Source: Sphingobacteriales bacterium
GTDB lineage: Bacteria > Bacteroidota > Bacteroidia > Chitinophagales > Chitinophagaceae
Length of the DNA stretch: 64,000 bases
NCBI GenBank assembly: GCA_016200915.1
Contig: JACQDV010000055.1
Coordinates: forward strand, 1-64,000
Direction of reading: 5' to 3'
Of the stretch, positions 49,682 to 59,381 are shown in pieces. Both the position numbers and the translations under genes were made by a program. The notes under the pieces are model-generated. The model searched no databases. It saw only the letters and a program-made list of their open reading frames with translations, and was not told where the DNA came from. How positions within the stretch are numbered: position 1 is the stretch's first letter; the number at the start of each line of letters is the position of its first letter.

Positions 49682-51045
49682 CGTATCACCCACTTAAACA
49701 ATTTCAATTTTCCTTTGAACGGAGGATATTTTATATCCGGGTCAAACCAGGTGGGTGTTTTCATAATGGCCTTGCGGTGACTGAAAGTTTCAAAAGAATA
49801 TTTACCATGATAATTACCGGCGCCACTAAATCCTCTTCCGCCAAATGGTAAATGATGATTAGTTAAATGCCAGCTGCTGTTATTGATACAACCACCGCCA
49901 AAAGCAATGCTATCCATCCAGTATTTTTCTTTTTTATTGCTGGATGTATATACATAAAAAGCTAATGGATTGGGATGTTGTTCAATAATTTGTTTTGCTT
50001 CCTCCTCTGTTGCAAAACTGATAACAGGTAACACTGGTCCAAATATTTCATCCTTCATCACCGGTGCGTCTAATGATACATTGGTAAGTATGGTGGGCTC
50101 AATAAATAATTTTTCTTTATCCGTTCTTCCTCCATGAACAACTGTTCCATTATTTAGATAGCCAGTAAGCCTGTTAAACTGTCTTTCATTGATGATCTTA
50201 CCATAACTATAAGCTTCTTCAGGTTTTTCCTCAAAGAATTTCAGCAGGGAATTTTTTAATGCATTAATAAATTTTTCTTTTACTGATTCATGCACCAGTG
50301 CATAATCAGGGGCCACACACATTTGTCCTGCATTGCTGAATTTAGTAACAGCAATTCGTCTTGCTGCCACTTTTATATTTGCATCTTCTTCTATCACAGC
50401 CGGACTTTTTCCTCCCAACTCTAATGTAACCGGCACTAATCTTTCTGCTGCCATCTTATAAATTATTTTTCCAACAACAGTACTTCCGGTATAAAACACG
50501 TGGTCAAACGTAAAATTGTTCATCATCTCCGGAACTACGGTTGCTCCATCACCCTCCACATACAAAATATATTCCGGCGGAAAAACATCTTCAATAATTT
50601 TTTTCATTACTGCTGTAGTAGCAGGAGAAAATTCACTTGGTTTCAACACCACACAATTACCAGCTGCTATGGCTCCCAGCAATGGATTTATCAATAATTG
50701 AAACGGATAATTCCATGGACCAATAATGAGCACTACACCCAACGGTTCTCTCAATACATAACTGGATGATGGAAGGTTCAGCAAATTTGTTCCTGCTCTT
50801 TCGGGTTGCATCCATTCTTTTAAATCAGCCTTAATCGCATTCAGTTCGCTTATCACCATTCCCAGTTCTGTTACCCAGCTTTCTTCCTTACTCTTCTTCA
50901 AGTCTGAATATAATGCTGCATACAAATCTTCTTCGTGACGAAGAAGAGATTCTTTTAAAGCTTTTAATTGTTTAATGCGGAATGCATAAGGCCTGGTGGC
51001 GCCACTGTTAAAAAATTTCCGCATAGTATTAAGAGAAGCAATCAT
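49678..51045 (-). CDS. Aldehyde dehydrogenase (ALDH3-like)
   Basis: 455 residues. NYPFQLLINPLLGAIAAGNCVVLKPSE binds NAD, the general base is in TLELGGKSPAVI (Glu near 207) and the catalytic Cys is in SNAGQMCVAPDYALVH (near 241). The C-terminus (FKGKLKLFKWVIR) is hydrophobic and basic, and the short length is that of ALDH3, which oxidises fatty or aromatic aldehydes. Operon context with a peroxidase and lipid-type MBL hydrolase suggests clearance of lipid-derived aldehydes. ATG 51045 is preferred over the TTG at 51084. Confidence 0.9.
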   Translation of the reverse strand: MIASLNTMRKFFNSGATRPYAFRIKQLKALKESLLRHEEDLYAALYSDLKKSKEESWVTELGMVISELNAIKADLKEWMQPERAGTNLLNLPSSSYVLREPLGVVLIIGPWNYPFQLLINPLLGAIAAGNCVVLKPSEFSPATTAVMKKIIEDVFPPEYILYVEGDGATVVPEMMNNFTFDHVFYTGSTVVGKIIYKMAAERLVPVTLELGGKSPAVIEEDANIKVAARRIAVTKFSNAGQMCVAPDYALVHESVKEKFINALKNSLLKFFEEKPEEAYSYGKIINERQFNRLTGYLNNGTVVHGGRTDKEKLFIEPTILTNVSLDAPVMKDEIFGPVLPVISFATEEEAKQIIEQHPNPLAFYVYTSSNKKEKYWMDSIAFGGGCINNSSWHLTNHHLPFGGRGFSGAGNYHGKYSFETFSHRKAIMKTPTWFDPDIKYPPFKGKLKLFKWVIR

Positions 51046-51092
51046 AATAAAACGATTAATCTGTAATTTACACTCAATCTTCAATTAATCAG

Positions 51093-52088
51093 ATGACAGG
51101 ATCAAAAATAAGATGGGGCATATTGGGATGTGGTCGAATTGCCCGGAAATTTGCAGCCGATCTTACCTTAGTTACAGATGCTGAACTGGTAGCTGTTGCC
51201 AGCAGGCAAAAGGAAACCGCTGAAGTTTTTGCCAATGAATTTCCCTGCAAATATGCACATGGTAGTTACGAAGAGCTGGTGAACAATCCCGAAGTGGATG
51301 TGATCTATATCGCTTCACCACATTCGCATCATTATGAACACACATTGCTCTGTCTTAATCATCATAAAGCAGTGTTATGTGAAAAAGCATTTGCCATCAA
51401 CAGCAGACAGGCAAAAGAAATGATTGCATTAGCAAGAGGGAAGAAAGTTTTTTTAATGGAAGCATTGTGGACGAAATTTCTTCCCCATTATAATAAGTTG
51501 TTGGGTTTATTAAAAGATGGAACATTGGGTGATATAAAAGCGATGCTGGTAAATTTTGGTTTCCGCACAGGAGAAAATGCACCACAGCGATTGTTGGATC
51601 CTGCCTTGGGTGGTGGTACTTTATTGGACATTGGTATTTACAATGTTTTTATGACTCTATCTGTGTTGGGTAAACCGGATAAAATTGAAGCTTCGATGAT
51701 TCCTGCTGTTACTGGTGTAGATGAACAATTATCTGTGTTGTTTAAATATAATAATGGTGCAATAGCGCAACTGTTCTCTTCGTTCACCACCAATCTTCCT
51801 ACTGAAGCTGAAATTGCAGGGACAAAAGCCGGCATTACACTTACCACGAGATTTTATGAACCATCGGCGACAATACAATTGTATCATGAAGTAAAAGGAG
51901 AAAGAAAATTAATTGAGTTTGAAAAAGAACCTGGCTTTGGTTATCAATATGAAGCAAGACATGTGAATGAATGTGTGAAAAAAGGATTGACTGAAAGTTC
52001 GGTTATGACACATGCTGATACTTTATTGCTGATGGCAACAATGGATAATATCCGCAGCATTGCCGGAATTAAATATGCTGTTGATTAA
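51093..52088 (+). CDS. Gfo/Idh/MocA-family oxidoreductase
   Basis: 331 residues. The Rossmann motif GILGCGRIARKFA is at 9-21, and ASPHSHHYEHTLLCLNHHKAVLCEKAFAINSRQAKEM carries the family's E-K substrate motif (usually EKP, here EKA). The C-terminal sheet region has DPALGGGTLLDIGIYN. Members oxidise sugars or dihydrodiols; a trans-1,2-dihydrobenzene-1,2-diol dehydrogenase-like assignment is possible. It is divergent from the aldehyde dehydrogenase operon and close to the esterase gene. Confidence 0.88.
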   Translation: MTGSKIRWGILGCGRIARKFAADLTLVTDAELVAVASRQKETAEVFANEFPCKYAHGSYEELVNNPEVDVIYIASPHSHHYEHTLLCLNHHKAVLCEKAFAINSRQAKEMIALARGKKVFLMEALWTKFLPHYNKLLGLLKDGTLGDIKAMLVNFGFRTGENAPQRLLDPALGGGTLLDIGIYNVFMTLSVLGKPDKIEASMIPAVTGVDEQLSVLFKYNNGAIAQLFSSFTTNLPTEAEIAGTKAGITLTTRFYEPSATIQLYHEVKGERKLIEFEKEPGFGYQYEARHVNECVKKGLTESSVMTHADTLLLMATMDNIRSIAGIKYAVD

Positions 52089-52129
52089 TAAAAATTAATA
52101 TTAAATACTGCTAACAATTTTTATTTGAC

Positions 52130-53530
52130 ATGATGAAACGTTTGCTCACTCTTGCTTGCTTTATTACTCTTACTTATTTTAACTCCAATGCTCAATTACG
52201 TTTACCGGCCGTTCTTTCTTCAGGCATGGTTTTACAACAAAATGATTCGGTTTTTTTATGGGGCTGGGCCAATCCTGATGAACCAATTAACATTAACACG
52301 AGTTGGAATAACCAGGATTATAAACTGAAAGGATTAAATACCGGCAAATGGAAAATAAAGATCAGCACTCCTGTAGCTGGTGGGCCATATACTATTACTG
52401 TTAAAAGTTGGGGAGAATCCATTGTGTTGACTGATGTATTAATTGGCGAAGTATGGATTTGTTCTGGTCAGTCAAATATGGAATGGAGTTATTATAATGG
52501 TGAAAAAGATATTCCAAAAGAACTGGCAACATGTTACAATAAAAATATCAGGTTTTTTCATATTCCAAGAAGTTCCAGTGAATATCCGCAGGATGATGTA
52601 CATGCACAATGGGAAGTATGTGACTCCAATTCATTAAAATCATTTAGTGCTGTTGGTTATTTCTTTGGAAAAAAACTTAACAGTGAATTAAATATTCCTA
52701 TTGGGCTAATTAATGCCAGTTGGGGTGGCACCTCTGCTGAAGCATGGACACCGGCTGAAGTAATACAAAACAATCCCGAATTAAATAAAGCTGCCAATAT
52801 CTTAACAGAAGTTCCGTGGGGACCTGTAAAACCAGGTAAACTATATAATGGTATCATTGCTCCCATTACTTTTTATTCTATTGCCGGTGCATTGTGGTAC
52901 CAGGGTGAAGCGAATGTTCTTAATGGAGAAACATATAACAAGTTATTATCGGCAATGGTAGATTCATGGCGATCCTTATTCAGAAAACAATTTCCTTTTT
53001 ACCTGGTGCAGATAGCTCCATTTACCTATGGCCGTCCATTTGAGGGATCAATAGTGGAGGAGCAACAAACAAAAATGCTGCAACATCCAAATACAGGTGT
53101 AGTAATCGTTACTGATCTGATTGATTCTGTCAGCAATATTCATCCATCACATAAAAAAGAAGCGGGCATCCGTTTAGCTAATTGGGCATTAGCACAAACT
53201 TATCATAAAACAGGTATTGTTTATAAGAGCCCTTCTTTTAAAAGCATGGAGATAAAGAAGAATAAAATTATTCTGTCCTTTAATGATGCTGATAATAGTT
53301 TAATAGCAAAAGATAAAATCATTACCGGTTTTTACATCTGCGGTAATAATAAAGAATGGTTACCGGCTGAAGCAAAGATTGACAACAATAAAATCATTCT
53401 CTTCAATAAAAAGGTTACTGATCCCATACAAGTCAGATACGGTTTTGGTAACACGGTAGTTGGCAATGTGTTCAGCAAAGAAGGGTTGCCATTAATTCAA
53501 TTCCGCACAGATGACTGGAAAGTTCAATAA
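52130..53530 (+). CDS. Sialate O-acetylesterase (SGNH hydrolase)
   Basis: 466 residues with a signal peptide (ITLTYFNSNAQ). WICSGQSNMEWSY holds the SGNH nucleophile Ser, ALWYQGEANVLNGETYNK the block with Gly and Asn, and SVSNIHPSHKKEAGIRLA the catalytic His; an N-terminal Ig-like module (VLQQNDSVFLWGWANPDEPI) precedes them. It removes O-acetyl groups from sugars such as sialic acid, or from xylan-type glycans, outside the cytoplasm. No other glycan enzymes adjoin. A GNAT gene follows 8 bases later. Confidence 0.88.
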   Translation: MMKRLLTLACFITLTYFNSNAQLRLPAVLSSGMVLQQNDSVFLWGWANPDEPININTSWNNQDYKLKGLNTGKWKIKISTPVAGGPYTITVKSWGESIVLTDVLIGEVWICSGQSNMEWSYYNGEKDIPKELATCYNKNIRFFHIPRSSSEYPQDDVHAQWEVCDSNSLKSFSAVGYFFGKKLNSELNIPIGLINASWGGTSAEAWTPAEVIQNNPELNKAANILTEVPWGPVKPGKLYNGIIAPITFYSIAGALWYQGEANVLNGETYNKLLSAMVDSWRSLFRKQFPFYLVQIAPFTYGRPFEGSIVEEQQTKMLQHPNTGVVIVTDLIDSVSNIHPSHKKEAGIRLANWALAQTYHKTGIVYKSPSFKSMEIKKNKIILSFNDADNSLIAKDKIITGFYICGNNKEWLPAEAKIDNNKIILFNKKVTDPIQVRYGFGNTVVGNVFSKEGLPLIQFRTDDWKVQ

Positions 53531-53538
53531 CAAAAGGT

Positions 53539-54021
53539 ATGATCAGGAAAATAACAGCACAGGATTTTAATTATATCTATCAACTCTATATGCACCCGGT
53601 AACTAATCCGTGGTTGCTATATGAAATGATGGATAAAGATTCTTTTCAACCCATCTTTGATGATCTGCTGGTTAAAGACATCATTTACATTTATAGTGAT
53701 GAGGGAATGGATATTGGCATGTTTAAATTCATCCATCAGCAGCACCGTAATGCACATATGGCTTACTTAGGTGGTTTGGCCATTCATCCTGATTATGCTG
53801 GCAAAGGTTACGGACAAAAAATGATGCAGGATATAATTGCATTGGGAAAACAAATGAATTTAATCCGAATTGAGTTAAGCACTGCTACTGTCAATGAAAA
53901 TGCGATTCGCTTATATGAAAAAGCCGGTTTTGCAAAAGAAGGAATATTAAGAAAATATACCTGGCTCAAAAATGAGAACAGGTTTATTGATGAAGTGATG
54001 ATGAGCATAATACTGGTCTGA
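53539..54021 (+). CDS. GNAT-family N-acetyltransferase
   Basis: 160 residues with the acetyl-CoA motif LGGLAIHPDYAGKGYGQKMMQDII (about 77-100) and the C-terminal motif ENAIRLYEKAGFAKEG. It probably acetylates an amine on a small molecule or protein N-terminus; the substrate is unknown. It follows the esterase gene by 8 bases and is likely co-transcribed. Confidence 0.85.
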   Translation: MIRKITAQDFNYIYQLYMHPVTNPWLLYEMMDKDSFQPIFDDLLVKDIIYIYSDEGMDIGMFKFIHQQHRNAHMAYLGGLAIHPDYAGKGYGQKMMQDIIALGKQMNLIRIELSTATVNENAIRLYEKAGFAKEGILRKYTWLKNENRFIDEVMMSIILV

Positions 54022-54050
54022 CCGGGACGGTGAGACTGGGTTAAAATAAG

Positions 54051-54077
54051 AAACCGCCTCTTTTTGGGAGACGGCTT
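54051..54077 (-). terminator. Terminator at the end of the sugar-oxidation locus
   Basis: On the minus strand AAGCCGTCTC pairs with GAGGCGGTTT (10 bp, two G-U pairs) around a short loop, followed by TTATTTTAA. It lies 22 bases past the stop of the last minus-strand gene. Confidence 0.75.
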
Positions 54078-54098
54078 CTGGTTGGATTTAGAAAAAAA

Positions 54099-55004
54099 CT
54101 ATTTGTTGTAATTATAAAAACCGTTCTTCTTCATATTAGCAATGCTGCGCTTGATGCATTCTTCTTCCGGCATAGTGTATGCTTCCTGTTCCATAAAGGC
54201 ATATTTCAATCCGGCTAATTTTCGCTGAGCAAAAATTGATTTATAATCAATTGTTCCATCTCCTACCTGTGTACTTTCTTTTTTACCCTCCTTATTCACC
54301 CACATATCTTTTACATGCCACATTTTAAAACGACCGGGATATTTTTTAAACCAGTCCTGTGGTTTTTGCCCGGCATAAACTACCCAATAAAGATCCATTT
54401 CAAAATCCACTAAGTTCTTATCAGTATGATGTAAAAGCTGTTCATAAAATGTTTTACCATCATCACCGGTTTTAAATTCAAAATCATGATTGTGGTAAGC
54501 TAATCTCATCCCTGCTTTTTTAGTAAGCTCAGCAGCAGTGTTGATGGTTTCAGCTAATTGTTTAAAATAATCACCGGTACGATGCTGTTCATCTACCCAG
54601 GGAATAACCATGTATTTATGACCGAGTGCATGACCTGCTTCAAGGCATTGTTTCCATAAGTCCATATTATTTTCATACATCACCTTTGGCAAATAATAGT
54701 GGCCGCTTGGAGCGGAAAGATTATTAGCTGATAATAAATCTTTCATTTCTTTCGCTGACTTCTTACCAAAGAAACTTGTCCCGTCAAAGCCATACATTTC
54801 TATTTGATTATAACCGGCTTTAGCTACATATTTAACTGTTCCATCCACATCTTTAGCCACATCACCTCTTACTGTGTATAATTGCATGCCGATATATTTA
54901 CCGGTAGTTCCTGCTGCAAATGATTCAAATGGCAAACCAGAAATAGCAGCACCAGCTGCTGCTGCACCGGATAATTTCAGAAAGTCTCTGCGTTTAATAT
55001 CCAT
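54099..55004 (-). CDS. Tat-exported sugar isomerase/epimerase, TIM barrel
   Basis: 301 residues. A twin-arginine signal MDIKRRDFLKLSGAAAAGAAISG is followed by a xylose-isomerase-like TIM barrel: QIEMYGFDGTSFFGKK, YMVIPWVDEQHRTGDYFKQ, RLAYHNHDFEFK, NLVDFEMDLYWV, WHVKDMW and YAFMEQEAY supply the His/Glu/Asp metal ligands. It is the last gene of the locus. Family members epimerise or isomerise sugars and inositols; the partner genes suggest a 3-keto-sugar or inositol-type substrate. Confidence 0.85.
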   Translation of the reverse strand: MDIKRRDFLKLSGAAAAGAAISGLPFESFAAGTTGKYIGMQLYTVRGDVAKDVDGTVKYVAKAGYNQIEMYGFDGTSFFGKKSAKEMKDLLSANNLSAPSGHYYLPKVMYENNMDLWKQCLEAGHALGHKYMVIPWVDEQHRTGDYFKQLAETINTAAELTKKAGMRLAYHNHDFEFKTGDDGKTFYEQLLHHTDKNLVDFEMDLYWVVYAGQKPQDWFKKYPGRFKMWHVKDMWVNKEGKKESTQVGDGTIDYKSIFAQRKLAGLKYAFMEQEAYTMPEEECIKRSIANMKKNGFYNYNK

Positions 55005-55046
55005 AACAATTGAGTTATTAAATTATAGAAAGATGTTTTTACTTTA

Positions 55047-55610
55047 TTAAGTTGCCCATGCTTTTTCACCTTTAGTATATGGCACACAACCATCATATCT
55101 TCCGGGCACTGCTATATAACGTAATGCCTGTGTGGCGCCTGGCTTAGAGGTGAAGAAGCCGAGCAAAGTTAGTTGCTTGATCATGGTGAAATAATGATTT
55201 GGATCATCTGGCTTCTTTGTTTTATTGTATTCTTTAGCCTCTTTGTCAATACTCAGCAGCAAATCATTTCTTTGCTGTGGTGTTGCCTTGATAAAACTGG
55301 TGCTGTGCATTTTATTACAGGCATCATCCAGTTTACCTAAACCTTCCACAAATATTTTCTGATCCTTTTCTTCATAACAATCGGTCACCATCAGCTTCAT
55401 AAACTTACCTGCTTCTGCATCTTTGGCTCCGGGTGTGTTGGTTTTAGGAAGAATGGTTTCAGCAATTTCATCCAGTAATGCCACATCAACTGAAGCTAAT
55501 GATGTAACACCGGAGGAACCGGACTTACAACCACTCAGCAGCAATTCTCCGCCAATGATCGTAGTGCCTGTTGCCAACGCAATCATTTTTAAAAGCTCTC
55601 TTCTGTCCAT
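55047..55610 (-). CDS. Gluconate 2-dehydrogenase subunit 3-like, Tat/lipoprotein small subunit
   Basis: 187 residues. MDRRELLKMIALATGTTIIGGELLLSGCKSG combines a Tat-like RRELLK start with a lipobox (LLSGC). The mature part is the gluconate 2-dehydrogenase subunit 3 family (IAETILPKTNTPGAKDA, FMKLMVTDCY, FFTSKPGATQALRYIAVPGRYDGCVPY). In such dehydrogenases the small subunit carries the signal and pulls the signal-less GMC subunit across the membrane. It lies 20 bases after the GMC gene just upstream on the minus strand. Confidence 0.88.
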   Translation of the reverse strand: MDRRELLKMIALATGTTIIGGELLLSGCKSGSSGVTSLASVDVALLDEIAETILPKTNTPGAKDAEAGKFMKLMVTDCYEEKDQKIFVEGLGKLDDACNKMHSTSFIKATPQQRNDLLLSIDKEAKEYNKTKKPDDPNHYFTMIKQLTLLGFFTSKPGATQALRYIAVPGRYDGCVPYTKGEKAWAT

Positions 55611-55629
55611 ATTGAAGTTTTTATATTTT

Positions 55630-57351
55630 TTAAATGTTACCTTTTTTTAATTCTTCCACTGCATGATTCGCTGCTCTTGCAGTAAAAGCCATATAAGTTA
55701 ATGATGGGTTTACACAGGAAGAGGAAGTCATGAAAGCACCATCGGTTACAAACACATTCATTGCATCCCATACCTGGTTCCATTTGTTGAGCACAGATGT
55801 TTTAGCATCATTCCCCATACGGGCTGTTCCCATTTCATGAATACCATGACCCAATGCATGACCAGTATCATAAGTAGTTACATTCTTTGCTCCTGCTGCT
55901 TCAAACATTGCTGTTAGTTCACTCTTTATATCCTCCCGCATTTTCATTTCGTTATCACGAATGATTGCATCCATTGCCAGCACCGGTAATCCCCATTTAT
56001 CTTTTACATTCTTATCTAATGAAATTTTATTTTCATGATAAGGAAGTACTTCACCAAAACCAGTGGCACCAATTCTCCAGGCACCGGGCTCAGTTAATGC
56101 ATCTTTAAATCCACCACCTATATTCATCTCGGCTACTTCACGGCTCCAACCCTGTCTGCTGGCAGCACCCTGGTAACCAAAGCCACGCAAATAATTTCTT
56201 TTATCCCCAAAGAGATTGGCAAAACGTGGAATATAAAAACCAGTTGGTCTTCTTCCGTAATAATATTGATCTTCAAAACCTTCAATATCACCACTGGCGC
56301 CTAAGTTATAGTGATGATCCATAATGTTATGGCCTAACTCACCGCTGCTGCTTCCCATTCCTTCGGGCCATATATCTGTTGCTGAATTAAACATCACCCA
56401 TGCGGAGTTTAGTGCAGATGCATTTAAGAAAACAATCTTCGATTTGTATTCGTATGTTTTATTATTTTCTGCATCCAGTACTTCTACCCCAGTTGCTTTC
56501 TTTGAATTTTTATCGTATAAAATTTTGGTAACAATAGACCATGGTCTTACTGTAAGATTGCCGGTTGTTTTTGCTGCCGGCATCGTAGATGATTGTGTAC
56601 TGAAATATCCACCAAAGGGACAACCTTCCCAGCAACGATCCCTGTACTGGCATTGTGTTCTTCCGGGAATAGGTTCAGTAAGATTGGCTACTCTTCCAAT
56701 AAAAAGATGACGGGTGTTATTATAATGCTTCTTAATTCTTTCTGCCACATCTTTCTCCACACAATTCATTTCGTATGGTTTCAAAAATTGTCCGTCAGGC
56801 AATTGTTCCAATCCCTGCTTTGAGCCAGCGATGCCGGCAAATTTTTCTACATGATCATACCAGGGAGCAATTTCATTATAACGAACTGGCCAGTCAATGG
56901 CAACCCCCTCTTTAGCGTTGGCTTCAAAATCCAGATCACTCCAGCGATAGCTTTGACGGCCCCACATAATAGATCTTCCGCCCACCTGGTAACTGCGCCA
57001 CCACGTAAAGGGTTTTACTTCTACATAGGGACAATCTTTTTCATTGGTCCAGTATTTCATTATCCGTTCATACGCAGCCCAGCCACGATGAACAACCGGG
57101 TAATCTTTATGCTGTGCTGCAGTGGTACGACCCCGATGTTCAATTTCCCAGGGATCTTTATTAGCCGTGTCATAATCTTTGATATGCTCAAGAGGACGAC
57201 CTCTTTCAAGCATCAGCACTTTTAATCCTTTTTCGCATAATTCTTTTGCTGCCCAGCCACCGCTGATACCTGAACCAACTACTATAGCATCATAAGTATT
57301 TTGTTCTTCGGCTTTGTTATTGATATGAACGTTTGATGAATCGCCTGGCAT
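55630..57351 (-). CDS. GMC-family FAD-dependent dehydrogenase, large subunit (copy 1)
   Basis: 573 residues. FAD-binding GSGISGGWAAKELCEKGLKVLMLERGR (about 22-48) and GGRSIMWGRQSYRWSD open it. QCQYRDRCWEGCPFGGYFSTQS has the spacing C-x5-C-x3-C used for a 3Fe-4S cluster in glucose dehydrogenase alpha subunits. The end has HEMGTARMG and SSCVNPSLTYMAFTARAA. No signal peptide is present, fitting export as a passenger of the small subunit encoded directly downstream. It probably oxidises a glycoside or polyol in the periplasm; the exact substrate is unknown. Confidence 0.88.
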   Translation of the reverse strand: MPGDSSNVHINNKAEEQNTYDAIVVGSGISGGWAAKELCEKGLKVLMLERGRPLEHIKDYDTANKDPWEIEHRGRTTAAQHKDYPVVHRGWAAYERIMKYWTNEKDCPYVEVKPFTWWRSYQVGGRSIMWGRQSYRWSDLDFEANAKEGVAIDWPVRYNEIAPWYDHVEKFAGIAGSKQGLEQLPDGQFLKPYEMNCVEKDVAERIKKHYNNTRHLFIGRVANLTEPIPGRTQCQYRDRCWEGCPFGGYFSTQSSTMPAAKTTGNLTVRPWSIVTKILYDKNSKKATGVEVLDAENNKTYEYKSKIVFLNASALNSAWVMFNSATDIWPEGMGSSSGELGHNIMDHHYNLGASGDIEGFEDQYYYGRRPTGFYIPRFANLFGDKRNYLRGFGYQGAASRQGWSREVAEMNIGGGFKDALTEPGAWRIGATGFGEVLPYHENKISLDKNVKDKWGLPVLAMDAIIRDNEMKMREDIKSELTAMFEAAGAKNVTTYDTGHALGHGIHEMGTARMGNDAKTSVLNKWNQVWDAMNVFVTDGAFMTSSSCVNPSLTYMAFTARAANHAVEELKKGNI

Positions 57352-57363
57352 AAGTTTATGGTA

Positions 57364-59040
57364 TTATAAGTTTTGTTTTTTTAATTCACTTACGGCATAA
57401 TCAGCAGCTCTTGCAGTAAACGCCATATAAGTTAATGATGGGTTTTGGCAAGCGGCAGATGTCATGAATGATCCATCTGTAACAAATACATTTTGTGCAT
57501 CCCATACCTGGTTCCATTTGTTGAGTACAGATGTTTTAGAATCATGACCCATACGGGCTGTTCCCATTTCGTGAATACCACGACCGGGAGTACCATCTCC
57601 TTCACCTGCCATTACATTTTTTAAACCGGCAGCTTCTAATATTTCTTTTGCATCATTCATCATGTCTTTGCGCATCTTCTTTTCATTTTCTTTCAACTCA
57701 CAATCGATGGCTAATACATTCAATCCCCATTTATCTTTTTTGGTTTTATCTAATGTTGCTTTGTTTTCATGATAAGGAAGTATTTCACCAAAACCTCCCA
57801 TACCAAATACCCATTGACCTGGTTCAGTTAATGCATCTTTAAATCCACCACCAATCGCTAACTCAGGTATCTCACGGCTCCATCCATCTCTTGAACCACC
57901 GCCCTGGTAACCAAAACCACGCAGGTAATCTCTTTTATCACCAAAGAAATTACGATAACGTGGAATATAAACACCATTGGCTCTTCTTCCGAAGACATAT
58001 TTATCTTCAAAACCTTCCACTGTTCCCTGTGCACCTACACCTAAATGATGATCCATTAAGTTATGACCTAACTCACCGCTGCTGCTGCCTAAACCATCCG
58101 GCCATATATCAGTAGCAGAATTCATTAATATCCACGCACTGTTAAGGGTAGAAGCATTTAAGAAAATGATCTTTGCTTTATATTCATAAGTCTTCATTGT
58201 TTCTGCATCCAGTACTTCCACACCAGTTGCTTTCTTTGAATCTTTATCGTATAAAATTTTTGTAACGATTGACCAGGGTCTTAATGTAAGATTACCTGTT
58301 TTCATAGCAGCAGGTAAAGTAGCAGATTGTGTGCTGAAGTAACCACCATACGGACAACCATACCAGCATTTATCACGGAACTGGCACTGACGGTTATTTA
58401 GTGGAACCGTAGCATGTGCACAACGACCAATAATTATTTTGCGGCTATTCTTATAATGTTCTTTTACTCTTGCTGCTACTTCTTTTTCCACGCAATTCAT
58501 TTCCATTGCTGGTAAGAAATGACTATCGGGCAGTTCTGGCAATCCTTCAACCGAACCACTAACACCGGCAAATTTTTCTACATAAGTGTACCAGTCTTCC
58601 ACATCTTTATAACGAACCGGCCAGTCAACAGCAATACCATCTCTTGCATTCTCCTCAAAATACAGATCACTCCAGCGATAACTCTGGCGACCCCACATCA
58701 ATGAACGTCCGCCAACATGGTATCCTCTGAACCAGTCAAATCTTTTTACTTCAGTATAAGGTGAATCTTTATCGCTTGCCCACCAGTCGAGATTGCGTTC
58801 GTTTAATGGATAATCTCTTTTTAATACAGGATAATCTTTGATCATTTGCTGGGTTCTGTCGCCACGATGAGGGTGATCCCAAGCTTCTTTATTTGCTTCT
58901 GTGTAATCTTTAATGTGTTCAATGTTCTTTCCTCTTTCCAGCATAATTGTTTTGAGACCTTTCTCACATAATTCTTTAGCTGCCCATCCGCCACTGATAC
59001 CGGAACCAATTACAATCGCATCATAAATATTCTCTGCCAT
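57364..59040 (-). CDS. GMC-family FAD-dependent dehydrogenase, large subunit (copy 2)
   Basis: 558 residues, clearly paralogous to the copies on either side over the whole length (GSGISGGWAAKELCEKGLKTIM, GGRSLMWGRQSYRWSD, QCQFRDKCWYGCPYGGYFSTQS, GTARMGHDSKTSVLNKWNQVWDA). It has no signal peptide and no small-subunit gene directly after it; copy 1 follows 12 bases later, so the two large subunits may share one small subunit. C-x5-C-x3-C is conserved. The Cys in the end motif AACQNPS replaces SSCVNPS. Confidence 0.88.
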   Translation of the reverse strand: MAENIYDAIVIGSGISGGWAAKELCEKGLKTIMLERGKNIEHIKDYTEANKEAWDHPHRGDRTQQMIKDYPVLKRDYPLNERNLDWWASDKDSPYTEVKRFDWFRGYHVGGRSLMWGRQSYRWSDLYFEENARDGIAVDWPVRYKDVEDWYTYVEKFAGVSGSVEGLPELPDSHFLPAMEMNCVEKEVAARVKEHYKNSRKIIIGRCAHATVPLNNRQCQFRDKCWYGCPYGGYFSTQSATLPAAMKTGNLTLRPWSIVTKILYDKDSKKATGVEVLDAETMKTYEYKAKIIFLNASTLNSAWILMNSATDIWPDGLGSSSGELGHNLMDHHLGVGAQGTVEGFEDKYVFGRRANGVYIPRYRNFFGDKRDYLRGFGYQGGGSRDGWSREIPELAIGGGFKDALTEPGQWVFGMGGFGEILPYHENKATLDKTKKDKWGLNVLAIDCELKENEKKMRKDMMNDAKEILEAAGLKNVMAGEGDGTPGRGIHEMGTARMGHDSKTSVLNKWNQVWDAQNVFVTDGSFMTSAACQNPSLTYMAFTARAADYAVSELKKQNL

Positions 59041-59379
59041 AACAATGTTGATTTATCCTTTTTGAAAATTGATTTTTTTGTGAATTGAATTTAAATACTA
59101 TTTAAAAACTCTTTTTATGAATTGATTTTTAATTTACCCAACTTTAAATCCCGGTTGAGCTATGGTTGCGCTTGTCCCCAACTTGTTGGCGGGTCGCACA
59201 CTTCGGTGTTCTGTAATTCTATTCAGCATTTTACCCACCCCTTACCCCTCCCGGGAGGGGATACTTTTCTCTCAATCTTCATCGTCCATCTTCATGCAGC
59301 TATTGCGAAATTGCGTTATTACGCCATTGAGCCATTATGCAATTCCATTAGCACATTTTCTCATTTGCTAACTTGCTAA
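59041..59379. other. Intergenic region with an octamer array
   Basis: 340 bases split the sugar-oxidation locus, between the copy-2 gene and the second small-subunit gene. No gene is seen. It includes a GC-rich stretch (about 59158-59205), a short run of C/G (59226-59265) and the period-8 array at 59302-59381. Transcription may restart here. Confidence 0.5.
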
Positions 59380-59381
59380 TT
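59302..59381. repeat. Period-8 tandem array
   Basis: Ten units with an 8-nt step: ATTGCGAA, ATTGCGTT, ATTACGCC, ATTGAGCC, ATTATGCA, ATTCCATT, AGCACATT, TTCTCATT, TGCTAACT, TGCTAATT. It ends at the stop codon of the small-subunit gene. The step differs from the heptamer family but the style is the same. Confidence 0.7.
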
